Below the pieces are notes generated by a model, which was not told the DNA's origin, searched no databases, and was given only the letters and a program-made list of their open reading frames with translations. A stretch of DNA of 64,000 nt from Undaria pinnatifida (lineage: Eukaryota > Sar > Phaeophyceae > Laminariales > Alariaceae): positions 6,902,574 through 6,966,573 of the forward strand of contig JABAKD010000014.1 of assembly GCA_012845835.1 (NCBI GenBank), written 5' to 3'. This document shows, piece by piece, positions 12,076 through 23,800 of this stretch (the first letter of the stretch is position 1; each line of letters opens with the position of its first letter). A program made the translations under genes and the position numbers.

Positions 12076-12744
12076 GCCGCTTAAAGATGCCGACGGTGGA
12101 TGGCGCTGCCGCAGCCTTTGCGCGTCGCTCTGCAGCTTTGCGTCTCTCCGTTTCATGCCAATTCCGCATGAACAACTCGGCTCCCTCCTCTTCTCGTCGA
12201 AACCATCTGCCGGCCTTCTGAGCAGCCTTTCGCCTCCCTTAGAATTTTATTCCAAAAACCGACATATCCTCGTTCAGATGAGCCATCCAGTCCTTCTCTT
12301 GCCCCCCTGAGTAGCCCTTACCCCCAACAAGCTCCCCAAACATCACCCTCTGTGGCAGACGCTCCTCCCCCATACGTGCTGCGAATTCCGCAAACAATAG
12401 ACGTCCTTAATTTTTTTTTTTATAAAATACCAACACCAACCATTATAGTGGAGAAAAACAAAAAAATATAGACTATACATATATATATGCTTTAAACAAA
12501 AGAATAGGACCCCTAAAAATCACCCACAATGTATATTACAAGTACCACCAACGCAGCTTGCAAATATGATTATTGACCCGAAATTCGTCGAACTCACGGC
12601 TGACGTCCTCAAAATACATATATATATATATAAAATCATTCTTTGTTTCAGGGATTCGGTCAGGAGTATTTTTTCGTCTCGGCCTATAAGTATGCGATTC
12701 GCGGAACTGGAATTCTCGGTCAAATAGCTTCGTTCGAGCGCCGG

Positions 12745-13395
12745 TTTCGGGGGGGCAGCTCCAACGCCCCTCGCCCTGCCGTGTCCGTTCCGCACATCGA
12801 CGTGAACGCGGACGGATGCCCAGCGAGACAAGCGAGATGTTGCAAAAACACCGCATGTCAAGGAGGAATTCCGGAGATTTTGGTTGTATCTTAATGTCTG
12901 CAGCGCCTGGATGATTTACAAAATTGGCATCATTCCCAAACGGTAGTTAGTTGCTATTGTAATGTTTTTAATTTTGCGGTGGCATACTCTCCAGCGTTTG
13001 TTTTGCTTGACGTCTGCAGGGCTTGAGCGTCTGTTTGTTTTGCATGACGTCTGCAGGGCTTGAACAAATGAAACACGTAAAAGTCTTCGGGGGGCGGTTC
13101 CAACGGGAAAAAGTCTTCGGGGGGCGGCTCCAATGCCCCTCGTCCTTCCTTATCCGTTGGGCACCTCGACGTGAACGCGGATGGATGCTGAGCGAGACAA
13201 GAGAGAAGTTGTCAAAATATTGTATTTTGATGAGGTAATCTTGCGACTTCGGTTGTATCTTAACGTCTTCAGCGTCTGGATAAATTTCCAAAATTGGCAT
13301 CATTTCCAAACGTTAGGTAGTTGCTAAAGTTTTGAATTTTGCGGTGGTATTCTCTCGAGCGTTGGGTTTGCTTGACGTCTGCAGGGCTTGACCGC
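12745..13395 (+). repeat. Tandem duplication, period about 366 bp
   Basis: GGGGGGCAGCTCCAACGCCC at 12749 and GGGGGGCGGCTCCAATGCCC at 13119 open two units. Shared: CGACGTGAACGCGGA.GGATGC, AGCGAGACAAG, TTCGGTTGTATCTTAA-type and TTGCTTGACGTCTGCAGGGC. There is no supported coding sequence. Confidence 0.82.
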
Positions 13396-14285
13396 GTATT
13401 ATAATACCAGTTACACTGATCGTCAATTTTTCATCGAGTGTTGCTTACTTACGCTCTCACGCTATCCGCAAGTCAATTCGTGCACAACAAAACAAAAAAT
13501 TGTACGAGTACGTGTATTAGATATGCTACTTGTCAGTAACCATCAAGTCGTAACTTGATAACACTTAAAAGTCATCTAGTATACGTTGCGAGTTGTTCGT
13601 ACAACAGACAGTCAGAATAAGTCTGTTAGTTGTCGTTTATCGATGCAGTACGTAGCATGCACAAGTCTCAGCAGCAATATCTTGGATACATGATGCACAG
13701 CCGTTTACTGGTTAATCATATCCAAAAGCTGGTACATGTAGTACGTGCGAGCAATGCGGTGTTACCAAATAAATGCGGCGGATTGACGTACCTGGTCTGG
13801 TACGTATAGCAACGTTCATGGAACATGATTTTAGGTTGACTGTCGGGACGTTGACGTAGCTAAGCTCCAAGAAGCAAATCTTAGAACATTGCCATAGGAA
13901 CGGTAGACCACGAGCAAGCCTCAGGAAAGGTTGCCGTAGGTAGATCAGACGACCACCCGTAGAGTACATCTGTCCGTAGATTAAGGCATTGAGCGTCTCG
14001 ATCAGGTGATGATCAGGCCCACCTCGATTACTCCTCTTTGCTCATCATCGGCTCTTATCTGCTGAGCAAATAAATCATCAATCAACATATCGGCCTGGGG
14101 CCGCCGAACAACATCTTCTCTGCTAGAGCTCTCTGCTCTTACAGGCTCAATTAACCGTGGCCTTCGTTTGCCTCAAACCACATATAGTCTAGTCTATAAG
14201 CTTTGTCTTCATCGGGTTATCCGAAAGCGAGCCTACGAGCGTACACCAGCTAAGAGCTGATACACGCCACATGCCACCTCAGGAT
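13396..14285. other. No gene recognised
   Basis: Only short open frames. The stretch near 13410-13500 (CGTCAATTTTTCATCGAGTG, AAGTCAATTCGTGCAC) resembles TCGTCGATTTTTCATCGAG and AAGTCAATTAG.GCAC inside the 14.4-16.2 kb duplicated units, so it is an edge fragment of that repeat. Confidence 0.5.
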
Positions 14286-14299
14286 TAATAGTACGCACT

Positions 14300-14380
14300 C
14301 GGGGGGGTTCGAACTCACGAAGCTGATTTATACGTACCTGTACCAGGCGCGAGGATATAACCTGATACGCCACCGGAGCA
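14300..14380 (-). repeat. Second tRNA-like SINE head on the - strand, copy a
   Basis: On the - strand, TGGCGTATCAGG (A box; consensus TRGCNNARYNGG with one mismatch) is followed about 55 bases later by GTGAGTTCGAACCCC (B box). The same pair recurs near 15145-15210 and 16125-16190. Confidence 0.55.
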
Positions 14381-14393
14381 GTGAGTGATATAG

Positions 14394-14560
14394 AGCCGTT
14401 CGCCCCGATGGTCTAGGGGCGTTACATTCGAATATTACTACTATTAATAATAGCGTTGGTCCTTGAGTTATATAACCACCGTTGTGAGCTTTGTTGGCTT
14501 CATTTATTTGCAGAAATAAAAGGGGAAAAAAAGATCAACTAACAACTAACTGCTGAAGCG
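14394..14560 (+). repeat. SINE head copy a
   Basis: GCCGTTCGCCCCGATGGTCTAG starts a tRNA-like stretch, then ATACTACT..TATTAATA, CCACCGTTGTGAGCTTTG and TTTATTTGCAGAAATAAA, and ends at CAACTAACTGCTGAAGCGC. It opens the first 0.8-kb duplicated unit. Confidence 0.65.
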
Positions 14561-15139
14561 CACGCATGACTAAACGAGGAGGAGATAATGGTGATTACGA
14601 TTACTGCACCGCCAGGAAAAGCCACGCAGCAAGCAGCATCGCGAGTAGCTGCGTCCCCGGGGCCTCGAGGGTTGTATTATACAAGTTCCTCCTGTTGTTA
14701 AGCTGCGCCACTCGAAGGTGGTGGTAACTAGGCAGTAGAATGGCGTGCTTTGTTGTTGCTGTGGTCCCTGACTCCGTTGCTGTGGTCGTTTGCCGGTCAA
14801 CTGCAAGCGGTCGTGAGTTGGTACGTAACTGACAAATAAGTTTGTGTTGCTTCGTACTTGTCGTGCTCCTTATTTTTGCTTATTGCTGATTGATCACATC
14901 TTCTACGTAGTGGTATTTTTTTTTTGACACACTTCTACTTGTCAGCTTCTGGACATACATGTCGTGGTCACAGGTGTCGTCCTTCCCGCCCCCCCCCCGG
15001 TTATTGCCTTCATTTTTTTTTGGCGCATAGGGTTCAGCACCCACTCATCGTCGATTTTTCATCGAGTGTTGTTAACTCACGCTCTCGCGCTTTCCGCAAG
15101 TCAATTAGAGCACAAGACGACAAATTATACGAGTACGCA

Positions 15140-15212
15140 CTCCGGGGCATTCGAACTCACGAAGCTGACCTATACTAGGCTCGAGGATAGAACCTGATAC
15201 GCCACCGGGGCA
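15140..15212 (-). repeat. - strand tRNA-like head, copy b
   Basis: The - strand carries CGGTGGCGTATCAGGTTC, then CTCGAGCCTAGTA and CTTCGTGAGTTCGAATGCC. The A box is conserved; the B box has one change. Confidence 0.55.
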
Positions 15213-15228
15213 GTGAGAGTGATATAGA

Positions 15229-15560
15229 GCCGGTCGCCCCGGTGGTCTAGTGGGTTACACTCGAATACTACTGCTATTAATACTAGCATTGGTCCTTGAG
15301 TTATATAACCACCAGTTGTGAGCTTTGTTGGCTTTATTTATTTGCAGAAATAAATGGGAACTGGGGCAGTGAGTGATATAGTCTAGAGCCGGTCGCCCCG
15401 GTGGTCTAGTGGGGTTACACTCGAATACTACTGCTATTAATACTAGCATTGGTCCTTGCGTTAAATAACCACCGTTGTGAGCTTTGTTGGCTTCATTTAT
15501 TTGCCGAAATAAATGGGGGGAAAAAAAATCAACTAACTGCTGAAGCGCACGCATGGCTAA
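15229..15560 (+). repeat. SINE head copies b and c in tandem (159-bp period)
   Basis: GCCGGTCGCCCCGGTGG starts at 15229 and again at 15388. Copy b stops at the AAATAAATGGGAAC point, and copy c then begins after a short GGGGCAGTGAGTGATATA linker. Copy c continues to CAACTAACTGCTGAAGCGC. Confidence 0.7.
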
Positions 15561-16119
15561 ACGAGAAGGAGGTAGTAATGATTACGATTACTGCGCCAGG
15601 AAAGGCCACACAGCAAGCAGCATTCATTGCGAGTGGCTGCGTCCCCGGGGCCTCGAGGGTTGTATCATCCAAGTTCCTTCTGTTGTTAAGCTGCGCCACT
15701 CGAAGGTGGTGGTAACTAGGCAGTAGAATGGCGTGCTTTGTTGTTGCTGTGGTCCCTGACTCCGTTGCTGTGGTCGTTTGCCGGTCAAGCGCAGGCGGTC
15801 GTGAGTTGGTACGTAATTGACAAATAAGTTTGTGTTGCTTCGTACTTGACGTGCTCCTTATTGCTGCTTATTGCTGATTGATCATCTCTTCTAGTTTTTT
15901 TTTTGGCACACTTTTACTTTTCAGCTTCTGGACATACAAGTCGTGGTCACAGGTGTCGTCCTTCCCGCCCCCCCCCCGGTTATTGCCTTCATTTTTTTTG
16001 GCGCATAGGTTTCAGCACCCACTCATCGTCGATTTTTCATCGAGTGTTGTTAACTCACGCTCTCGCGCTTTCCGCAAGTCAATTAGTGCACAAGACGACA
16101 AATTATACGCGTACGCATC

Positions 16120-16192
16120 ATTCGGGGGGATTCGAACTCACAAAGCCGGCCAATACCAGGCTCGAGGATAGAACCTGATACGCCACCGGGGC
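16120..16192 (-). repeat. - strand tRNA-like head, copy c
   Basis: The - strand carries TGGCGTATCAGG as A box and GTGAGTTCGAATCCCC as B box at tRNA spacing. This copy has the best boxes of the three. It lies head to head with the + strand SINE that starts at 16208. Confidence 0.6.
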
Positions 16193-16207
16193 AGTGAGTG
16201 ATATAGG

Positions 16208-16565
16208 GCCGGTCGCCCCGGTGGCCTAGTGAGGTTGCACTCGAATACTACTACTACTATTAATACTAGCGGTGGTCCTAGAATTAAATAACCACCAGTT
16301 GTGAGCTTTGTTGGCTTTATGATTTTGAAATAAATCGAAAAAAAAAGGATCAACTAACTGCTGAAATCCCCTAGCAGCGTGGGTAGGTACAAATCGACGC
16401 GAATCGACGAGGGAAGTAAACGCTGAATTCTTCTCGCAATAAAACTTAGGGCAGGTACCCTAGTGGGGATGGGGAAGGGGAGCCCGCTATATGACCCCGG
16501 ATCAAAGTTTTACCACTGGGAGGGCGAAAGTAATGCGAGAATCACTCTAAGTGGGATGGGAAAAA
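16208..16565 (+). mobile_element. tRNA-derived SINE, second long copy
   Basis: Begins GCCGGTCGCCCCGGTGGCCTAGTG, the same tRNA-Glu-like A-box region, and shares the body with 25561-25893 down to CACTGGGAGGG and GGGATGGG. The B box is degenerate (CCTAGAATTAAATAACC). Confidence 0.68.
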
Positions 16566-16885
16566 GAAAAGAAGTGAAGTGTATTACTGCTGCTGGAATA
16601 ATACAATACCCAAGCAAGTTGCACCGATCGACTCGATCTGGACTGACTGCTGTTGTATTATGCAATTGGTACATGTACAACTTCTCTAATCACACGCAGC
16701 GGACATGGTCAGTCACCTTACTGGCCCCGGATGCTTGCTTCAGTAAAACTAGAATAAAAAACACACTGGGCACGTTTCGTCGCCAGACTAAAGGGTCAGT
16801 CGGCGTGTGCTCGGATTTATCCGATCAAAATCTGATTAACGAAGGTCGAAATCGGATTCACTCAACAAACGGTAGCTATTAATTA

Positions 16886-18210
16886 TTATAAAAATTAAAA
16901 TACACTCCAGCTGTGAGATCGAATATTTGTCGAAACTCATCTTTGCAAGCTGTGTGTGATACTCCGATCGCGCGTATTACGGATTGTGTGTCCCCATTAA
17001 GGAAATAGGTCGGCGACTTCCCTTGCAACTACAGTGTAGCTATCAGGGTCAACCGGGTGATGTTCGGCAGTCTGTGCGCGGAAACTATAAAACCTGAGGG
17101 GGACCAAACCTGACAGCTGTGGAAGGAAATGCATCAGTTTATCAAGTGAATCCTGTAAGTCGAATAACCGGTGAGGGGAGGGCGGAGTTTTTAAGGACGT
17201 GGGGCCCTGATTTTGATCAAAAGGGGGGCGGGAGGGGGGGAGGGGGGGAGGGACAGGTGGGGCAGATGAATTGCGTGGAAACTATAAATCCTTCTTGTGG
17301 GGGAGGGGGGGGGGGGGAGGGGGGGGGGGGATGTGGGGGGGAAGGGCTTTAGGTCGCATAGATGTAGGGGTTTGCTATACGCCTGGTGCTAGGTCTAGGC
17401 GATGGTGCGGGTGGTGGGGAAGGAGGGGGCGTTGGGGGCGGGGGGGGGGGTGGGAATTGCAGCAGCGGCATGGACGGCTATAAAAAGATAATGAGGTGAT
17501 ACCCAGCGCGTGGAGGTGTTTATTACTCTGGCGGATTTCGATATTAGGTGAGGCGTTTGAGCGAGAGAGAGCGAGGAAAAAAAAAAAAAAAGAGGGGGGG
17601 GGGGAAGGTTTTCAAGGGGTTTAGGTCCCATGCAATATTAAATTTCACTCCAGCTATGAGATCAAGGATTGGCAACATTGTGTGTGATACTCCGAACGCG
17701 CGTATTAATAATATTTGTAGGGGCTTGCTATACGCGCGGTGCTGGGTCTAGGCGATCGTGCGGGGTGTGGGGAAGGAGGGGGGGTTGGAGGGGGGGAGGG
17801 GGGATGAATGAAAAGCTACGTCATGGATGGCTACAAAGATAATGACGTGATATCAATTGCGTACAAGTGTGTATCACTCTGGCCGATTTCGATTATAAGT
17901 GGGGCGTATGAACGAACTGGGCAGGGAACAAAAGGGGGGGGGGGGGGGGGGGGAAGAGGGCGGAGATGAGTTCGAGCTACGGCATCTATGGCTATAGTCT
18001 AAGGATAATGAGATGATATCAGCTGGCTGGTAATGTTTACTACTCTGGTAGATTTTGATTTAAGGTGGAGCATTTGAACAAGAGGGATCGGGGGGGGGGG
18101 AATTTCAATATGTGCGCGGAAACTAAACTATAAACCCTTAAAGGGGACGAATGAATCTGACGGTATTAGCAAGAAGACACCTCTTTTTATCACCCGCCTG
18201 GTTATGATTG
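16886..18210 (+). repeat. Composite 1.3-kb repeat, copy 1
   Basis: Starts with a member of the CCAGCTGTGAGATCG family (16901-17200), followed by three diverged subunits, each with a G-rich run, GATGGCTA..AAGATAATGA, GTTTATTACTCTGGC.GATTT and a GTGGGGCGT..GAACGA stretch. The whole block matches 57483-58830. Open frames here are artefacts of G-rich sequence. Confidence 0.8.
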
Positions 18211-18339
18211 TTAGTCTATATCGAACTCTTGGCATTACCTTACATACTGTACGCGCAGACTACGACGATTGTGTGGCGACTCTTTTACTCTAACTAAGTA
18301 TTGAATCGAACAATTCGAAGTGCTGCCCTGCCCTACACG

Positions 18340-19372
18340 AAGCACGGGTGCCGGCGCCCATGCGAAGCCCTTGTAGTTATATACCAGGTACTCCGGAGTA
18401 CAATATCCTCAGTTTGCGCACTCTTGCCTCTATGCTCTCGGAAGCTGCCCTTGGCAAGCGCGTCGGCGTACGATAGGGTGTGGTCGTCGCGCTTCCGTTT
18501 TCGCCATCCGAGGCATCGGAGGAGCATGGAGTGGTGAACCCGTCGTAGCCTGTCATAGTCAGGTTTGTTCGGGCTCCACGTCATGCAACCGTAAAGCAGT
18601 GTCTCGACCACCTCAGCTTTCAGCAACCACACCTTCGACCGTTAGCGCACACGACACGCGGGCGATCATAGACTTCCATCTTGGTACCGCTGGAAGCACG
18701 CCCAGGCCCTGCTCTGAAGACGCCGAGTTATTTCAATGGTAAGGTCTCTGTCTGCGGTGATAGCCCCGCCCAAGTACACAAACTCATTTGCATGTTTGTA
18801 TACCTGGCCGGCTGCATTGATTGTGAACGACACCTTCCCCCCGCCTTTGGTTTGCAGGCACATAATCTCTGTTTTCGCCTCCGAGACCGTAAGCCCGAAC
18901 GACGAGCACGCCGTCACGATCACCGACATCCTCTCCAGCCCATCTGATGATCGCGATACGATGCCCGCATCGTCCGTGTACAGCATACCCCACAATCTCT
19001 GCACCTCCTCCCCCTCCTCCCCCCTCCGCCCGTCGACTTTGCCTGTGCGTGAAGTGCCCTTCTTCCCGCCTTTCTCCTTTCGTTGGAGCTGCACCATGTT
19101 GTCCGTGATGGCTGCATCAGCAAGGACGCGTTTCTCGGCCACACGCACTGCAGTACCATGAAAAACATGTAACAGCAGTGGCGCGAGAACGCATCCTTGC
19201 CTGAGACCTTGCCCCACGTCGAACTTATCCAAGCACTCTCCATCATCCAACTGCACGCATGCTTGCATGCCGTCGTGGAATTGGCGGATGACGGCGAGCA
19301 TTCTCGGTGGGACGCCAAAACGAGCAAGGACACCGCACAGAAGGGTTCGGTCGGCGGAGTCATATGGCCAGC
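18340..19372 (-). pseudogene. LINE (non-LTR retrotransposon) reverse transcriptase relic 1
   Basis: Read on the - strand the pieces follow the order of a LINE reverse transcriptase: [20 protein letters not shown], then [16 protein letters not shown] (template-grip region), [16 protein letters not shown] (catalytic box, with YTDD where YADD is usual), [34 protein letters not shown], and after frameshifts VETLLYGCMTWSPNK and RRVHHSMLLRCLGWRKRKRD. The thumb/linker frame breaks near 18665 and 18630, and again near 18440. The 5' two thirds, including any endonuclease, is absent. This is a dead 5'-truncated copy. It is a different lineage from relic 2 at 37.6-39.7 kb. Confidence 0.85.
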
Positions 19373-19591
19373 TGTGGTGAGGTATGATGTTTGATACTCA
19401 AGTATTTGGTTTTTAGGGAGTTTCCATGTTGATGTTAGGATGTCTTATCCGGGCGTCCGAGTCCCCCCCTCTCACTGTCACAGGCAGGCTGAGCCACAAC
19501 ACAGACGTAAATTGAGATAATACGCTGCGTCTCAAGCATCATATTCGTTGACTGGAAGGGTTGGTGAGGAATTCAACTTCCCGCTCTAGGC

Positions 19592-19849
19592 ATGGAGTAC
19601 ATCGACAGCAGTGCGGGCTTGCTGAGCAGCAGCAGCAGCAGCAATTACTCGTCGGACGACGAGTCTTGGTTTCAAATTTTCTGGGTCTTCGTTCTCTTCG
19701 TCGTCGTCATCTATCTATGTAAGAGCCATGTCTGCTGCAATATGCTCTCTGCGCCGACCCATGTCATATCGATATGTACGAGCACTGCGCGCCCTCTGCG
19801 ACTGTGGATCTCATCGTGCCATAGAGCAGGTAGCAACTGCGTTGGGTAG
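19592..19849 (+). CDS. Possible small single-pass membrane protein
   Basis: An 85-codon frame starts MEYIDSSAGLLS, then a Ser run, YSSDDESWFQ, and one strong hydrophobic segment IFWVFVLFVVVIYL. The tail is Cys/Ser-rich. The Ser run comes from AGC repeats. No family is recognised and no splice partner was found. Confidence 0.25.
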   Translation: MEYIDSSAGLLSSSSSSNYSSDDESWFQIFWVFVLFVVVIYLCKSHVCCNMLSAPTHVISICTSTARPLRLWISSCHRAGSNCVG

Positions 19850-20722
19850 CCATAGAGGGTAGGACAGGGAAGCGCCACGAAGAGCAGGGGTCGCCTGCTA
19901 TGTCGGCGGAGGAACCTACCCCCAACGAACGCTGTCCGTTTTTCTTTTTCGGTGTTTTCGGTGCGAGCTTTCCGCAATTGTGTGTGTGTTGTGTGCCGTA
20001 TGCTGCCTGCTGTATAATAATACGATACAGATAGTAGTCCCCCCCTGCTGAAACAGAGCTACCGGCGAAGAATCAACGCAGACACTGGTTGTGGTTGATA
20101 TCGGTGGGTACACATCACGCACAGGCAGCAGAGCAGCAGAGCAGTACCAGTGCGAATACTCGTACTCGTACGTATACCAATAATACCCTGGTATTTAACA
20201 GCAGTTAAAACTTGGTTGAAATGCAGAAGTTGTGTCATTTACTGGCCTGCTGGTCGTTTTTGTTGCATTGCACATCAGCACAAGTCCGCAGGCATTGATG
20301 CAAACCGGTACCAAGCAGCAAGCAGCAAGCAGCAATGCAGCATGTTCATATGTCCATCTGTCTTTGTGAGCTTGATGCGGTTGTCAACGAAGGAAAGCGT
20401 CGGAAATAGTAACGTGGACGGGAGCTCCTATGATATGTTGCATAGCTTGAGATATCTCGAAATCGAAACGCTCATCACGAGTACCCGAAACTTTTTTTTT
20501 GCCCACCCTCGGCTCACCCCTCATCTCTATTATCTTCGCACTTTTCCTTTTTCCCTCCCTAGACGTAACTCAGATCCAGGGTCACGAAGCAGGCTCTTCT
20601 TCCCCCTCCCCCGTACGGCACGCGCCTTCGTTTTTATCACGAGAATACTTCAGCCCTTTCTTCCCTCGTCGACTCGCATCGAATTGGACCTGCCCACACG
20701 CTGCAAGGCGCTCTTGCCATTA

Positions 20723-21455
20723 GGCCATTTCTTACGCAGTCGGATTTGTCAGTCGAAAATGATCTTTTTCGGCTTAGGCCCAAATTGGGCTTTCTTACAC
20801 AGCATCTTTTTTCGACTGAGTTTACCGACTGGGGGATCCAGTCGAAAAACTCGGTCGAAAAAGTTTTGCACGTTCTTTTAACCTGTCGCATCGCTCATCC
20901 CACCACTAAGCACACCCACACGCCCACACACTCGTACGAGGTACCACACAGCAGTATCATACAAGGCGCTGACGATGGCTTGGCTATCATTGCTGTTGCT
21001 TCTCGCCGCAAGTCAGCGTGGCGCATTCCTAGCTCCCAGCTCCGCTCGCCAGGAGCGTGTATCACACGACGGCAGCAGAGCGCGGTATCGATCCCATATT
21101 GCCAACAACGGCTACGCCTGCTGTAGCTTTGGCGGCTCTCGGCTGAGTGTAACGTAGCTTTGGCGGCTTTCGGCTAAGCCCAAAGCCATCAACTCGCTGG
21201 ACGAAGACTCATCGAGCTCGAGCACGCGTTGCTCGCGGAGAACGCGCGAGTCACAGAGCTGCCAACCGATTTTCGACTGCCATACAGCAGTATGATACTC
21301 CCTCACACCAACCGCCTCTATTAATAGGAAAAGCACAAAAGGTATAAAATCGACTCGAATGACGATAAGAAGGACCAGAAGATTCCAGTCGAAAAAAAGT
21401 CCAGTCGAAGAGGACCGTTTTCGACTGGCGGAATCCGACTGTGTAAGAAATGGCC
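20723..21455 (+). mobile_element. PIF/Harbinger-like non-autonomous transposon, copy 1 (733 bp)
   Basis: Flanked by TTA on both sides (20720-20722 and 21456-21458). The terminal inverted repeats begin GGCCATTTCTTAC.CAGTCG and stay similar for about 37 bases. A 3-bp TWA target duplication and GGCC-type ends are typical of PIF/Harbinger/Tourist elements. The interior has many copies of the motif TTTTCGACTG or its complement. No transposase is present. It carries a short signal-peptide-like frame at 20975. Confidence 0.82.
20975..21157 (+). CDS. Presequence-like open frame inside the Harbinger-like element (captured exon fragment?)
   Basis: A 60-codon frame starts MAWLSLLLLLAAS, a good signal-peptide core, followed by QR and GAFLAP. 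The GAF.AP motif resembles the ASAFAP-type motif after the signal peptide in heterokont plastid presequences. The rest is Arg/Ser-rich and matches nothing I know. In the inverted copy the first 20 codons after the start differ at four positions, all synonymous, and the frames then diverge. This could be the 5' exon of a host gene captured by the transposon. It could also be chance. Expression is unproven. Confidence 0.35.
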   Translation: MAWLSLLLLLAASQRGAFLAPSSARQERVSHDGSRARYRSHIANNGYACCSFGGSRLSVT

Positions 21456-22979
21456 TTAGCAGGTGATTCCTGTGATTTTTTTTTCTTGCATATAAACTCA
21501 AAAAGTCCGACCCACGTGAAACTCCAAAACGAACTGCTGTACGAAGCAAAGAACATTCAAGGGTAACCACCATTACAGACCACCGGGGCGACCAGTGCCA
21601 TGTTGCCTGTAATTTCACCCTTCCCCCTCGGCTTGCAACTTGAGACAGTAGCGCTGCACGAGTAATATTATATTTGATATTTGTAGTTCGTTCCCCCCAA
21701 GTGTCAACCTTCTTGATTGTTGACAGCGGTGTTCGTTGTTCATGGCATTGGTCGTACCCTTTCTCCTGTTTGCCGCTGTCCTCGGGCTGCTCGCTCCTCG
21801 CCCCCCCCCTCGGGCTTCTCGCCTACCCCCTCGTGGAAGGTGCTGGCGTCCTTTATGGGCAATGCTTTGCACCTTGGACAGGTCAGGTTCCTATCCGTGA
21901 TATATGTCTCAGAGCAGATAGATCCCTGGTCTGTTATGGACTGCATGACCTAGATCATGTTGCCGGGTGGGAGCCCTATGATGTGCATGATTGATGTATG
22001 TAGCACATGGTTTCTGGGTTGGATATGTACTGCACACGTCCTGTCCTACATAGCCGTGCGGCAATCATAACGACAAGTACATTATCGATATTATCTACGG
22101 CAGTAAGTTGTAGATTGTGGTATTTTAGGCGTGTGAAAGGTTCAGTTGGCGACAACGAAAGCTCCCTCACGGACCCCTGCCGTGTACCAGGTAGCACCCA
22201 AAATATATATAGCACGCAAGATACCACAACCCGGAATGAATTTCGGAGAAGGTTTCTTCCGAAACCAAGGTGGGCACACACAACGAAAGGGCGACTTCGG
22301 GGAGAGGTCGTCGAAACGTTACCGTAGACGATTTGCTCGGCGTGTGTGCAGTCCCCCCGCTTTTGAACAAAGTCGGCTGGGGGTCGTTCTCAACGATGCG
22401 TACAATATTTCACCCAAGATAACGGCGAGTTTTGCTTTTTTCAGATTCTGGAACAGAACAAGAAACAATCTGTAGCTTGTTGTGAACGGAGAATTGTGAG
22501 GTTGAAAGTTCTATAATCGAGTGTGTGCGTTAAAATGAATTCAATCTAAAAATTCAAGCAATTAAGCAATTAATCCCGCCGAGCGAACTTTGAAGGAAGA
22601 ATTTGCCAAAAACGGCATGAAAATTCCAATTTGAGTGAACGGTTTAGAGTGTACTACCATCAATAACGGCCAGATCATACGATTGGCCTACGAGGTACCA
22701 AGACTAGGCACAACGGCACAACAATCAGAGGGCACGAGGGCACAACTCACACGGCAGCACACAGCGGACACTGATCGTTGTGGGCTGTGCTTGGCAGCGG
22801 TAGACACAACCCAACATTGATGCGGAGGTACCAAAGAGTAGCTGGGAAAGCATGGCGCGTACGCGCAACCTCAGGGGTCGGTGCTAGTGAGCCAGCGCTC
22901 ATGCGCTCTCTACGATGTGACCTCGTTCTCTGCTGCTGCGTGATGTCGTATTCGGTACTGATTTTGTCAACCACCGTCG

Positions 22980-23300
22980 CTATCCCACAACGGTGTTGCC
23001 GAAGCCTCCACCGCCACCGCCACCCACCCCGCACGGCCGCCGCCGCCGCTCCTGCTGCTGCTGCTGCTGTGCGGCGGCGGCTGTTGTGCTGCGGCTGCGG
23101 TTTGTGTCTCCTGCGTTTGTTTCTAAAAAAAATAATAAAATACTGGCTGTTCTGCTGTTGTGATGATCGTGATGATCGAGCCAGGCCGAGCTGCGGTGCC
23201 GCAACTCCTCTGGCGGGGCCATCGCCACCGCCACCTCCGCCCCCGCCGCTACTGCTGCTGCTGCCGCTGCGGCTGCGGTGCTGCTACTGCGGTGCTGCTG
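22980..23300 (+). other. CCG/CTG-rich low-complexity block
   Basis: CCGCCACCGCC and CTGCTGCTGCTG runs on the + strand. The 236-codon frame over it (22778-23488) is Arg/Pro/Leu/Cys-rich and looks compositional. Confidence 0.5.
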
Positions 23301-23554
23301 TTTGTCTGATGGTGTTGTGCTGGGCCTGCACCTGTCGGGGTCTAGGTGCTACCGCACCGTGTCTAAATTCAATATTTGATGTTACTTCCCCGCTCCCCGC
23401 CTGTGATATGGACGCCTTTTTTGCGATTCGTTCGTTGGAAACACAACCAAAAGCATGCCGGAGTGAATCTGGCCTTCTTCTAGCATGATGGAACAATTTT
23501 TAGTGAAATATTTTAACGCAAACACTCGAATTTTGAAAAAACGGAAGAATGCAT

Positions 23555-23800
23555 TTCATTCAGCTGTGAGATCGACCAAAAAGAAATTTTGATGAAAACT
23601 CAGCTTTGCAAGCTGCGTGTGATACTTCGATCGCGCGTGTTACGGGGTATGTATACCCTCGTGAAGGATGCAGGTCGGTGACTCCCCTGCTAATGCCAGG
23701 GTCAACAGGACTACTAACACGCGTTCAGCCTTGTTCTGCGCATGGAAACTGTATAACCCGCATTGAGGGGGACAAAACCAGACATCTGTGCAATTCAGTA
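23555..23800 (+). repeat. CAGCTGTGAGATCG family member
   Basis: Contains TTCAGCTGTGAGATCGACC, TTTGCAAGCTGCGTGTGAT, CGATCGCGCGTGTTACGGG, AGGTCGGTGACTCCCCTG, GGGTCAACAGG and GAGGGGGACAAAACCAGAC. The full unit is about 300 bases and has CAGCTGTG near both ends. Confidence 0.75.

Larger units (their letters stand above)
14394..16207 (+). repeat. Tandem duplication of an 0.82-0.84-kb unit
   Basis: Unit 1 is 14394-15228 and unit 2 is 15388-16207, with the 159-bp SINE-head unit between them. Shared landmarks in order are: ATTACGATTACTGC.CC, CGTCCCCGGGGCCTCGAGGG, GCGCCACTCGAAGGTGGTGG, GGCGTGCTTTGTTGTTGCTG, TTGATCA.CTCTTCTA, CTTCTGGACATACA, a CCCCCCCCCGG run, TCATCGAGTGTTGTTAACTC and CGCCACCGGGGCAGTGAG. 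The two units are highly similar, so the duplication is fairly recent. Confidence 0.85.

Noticed and set aside
21208-21275. Possible leucine-zipper-like stretch LIELEHALLAENARVTEL in the Harbinger-like element
   Set aside because: The corresponding frame in the second copy has lost the leucines, so there is no sign of conservation.
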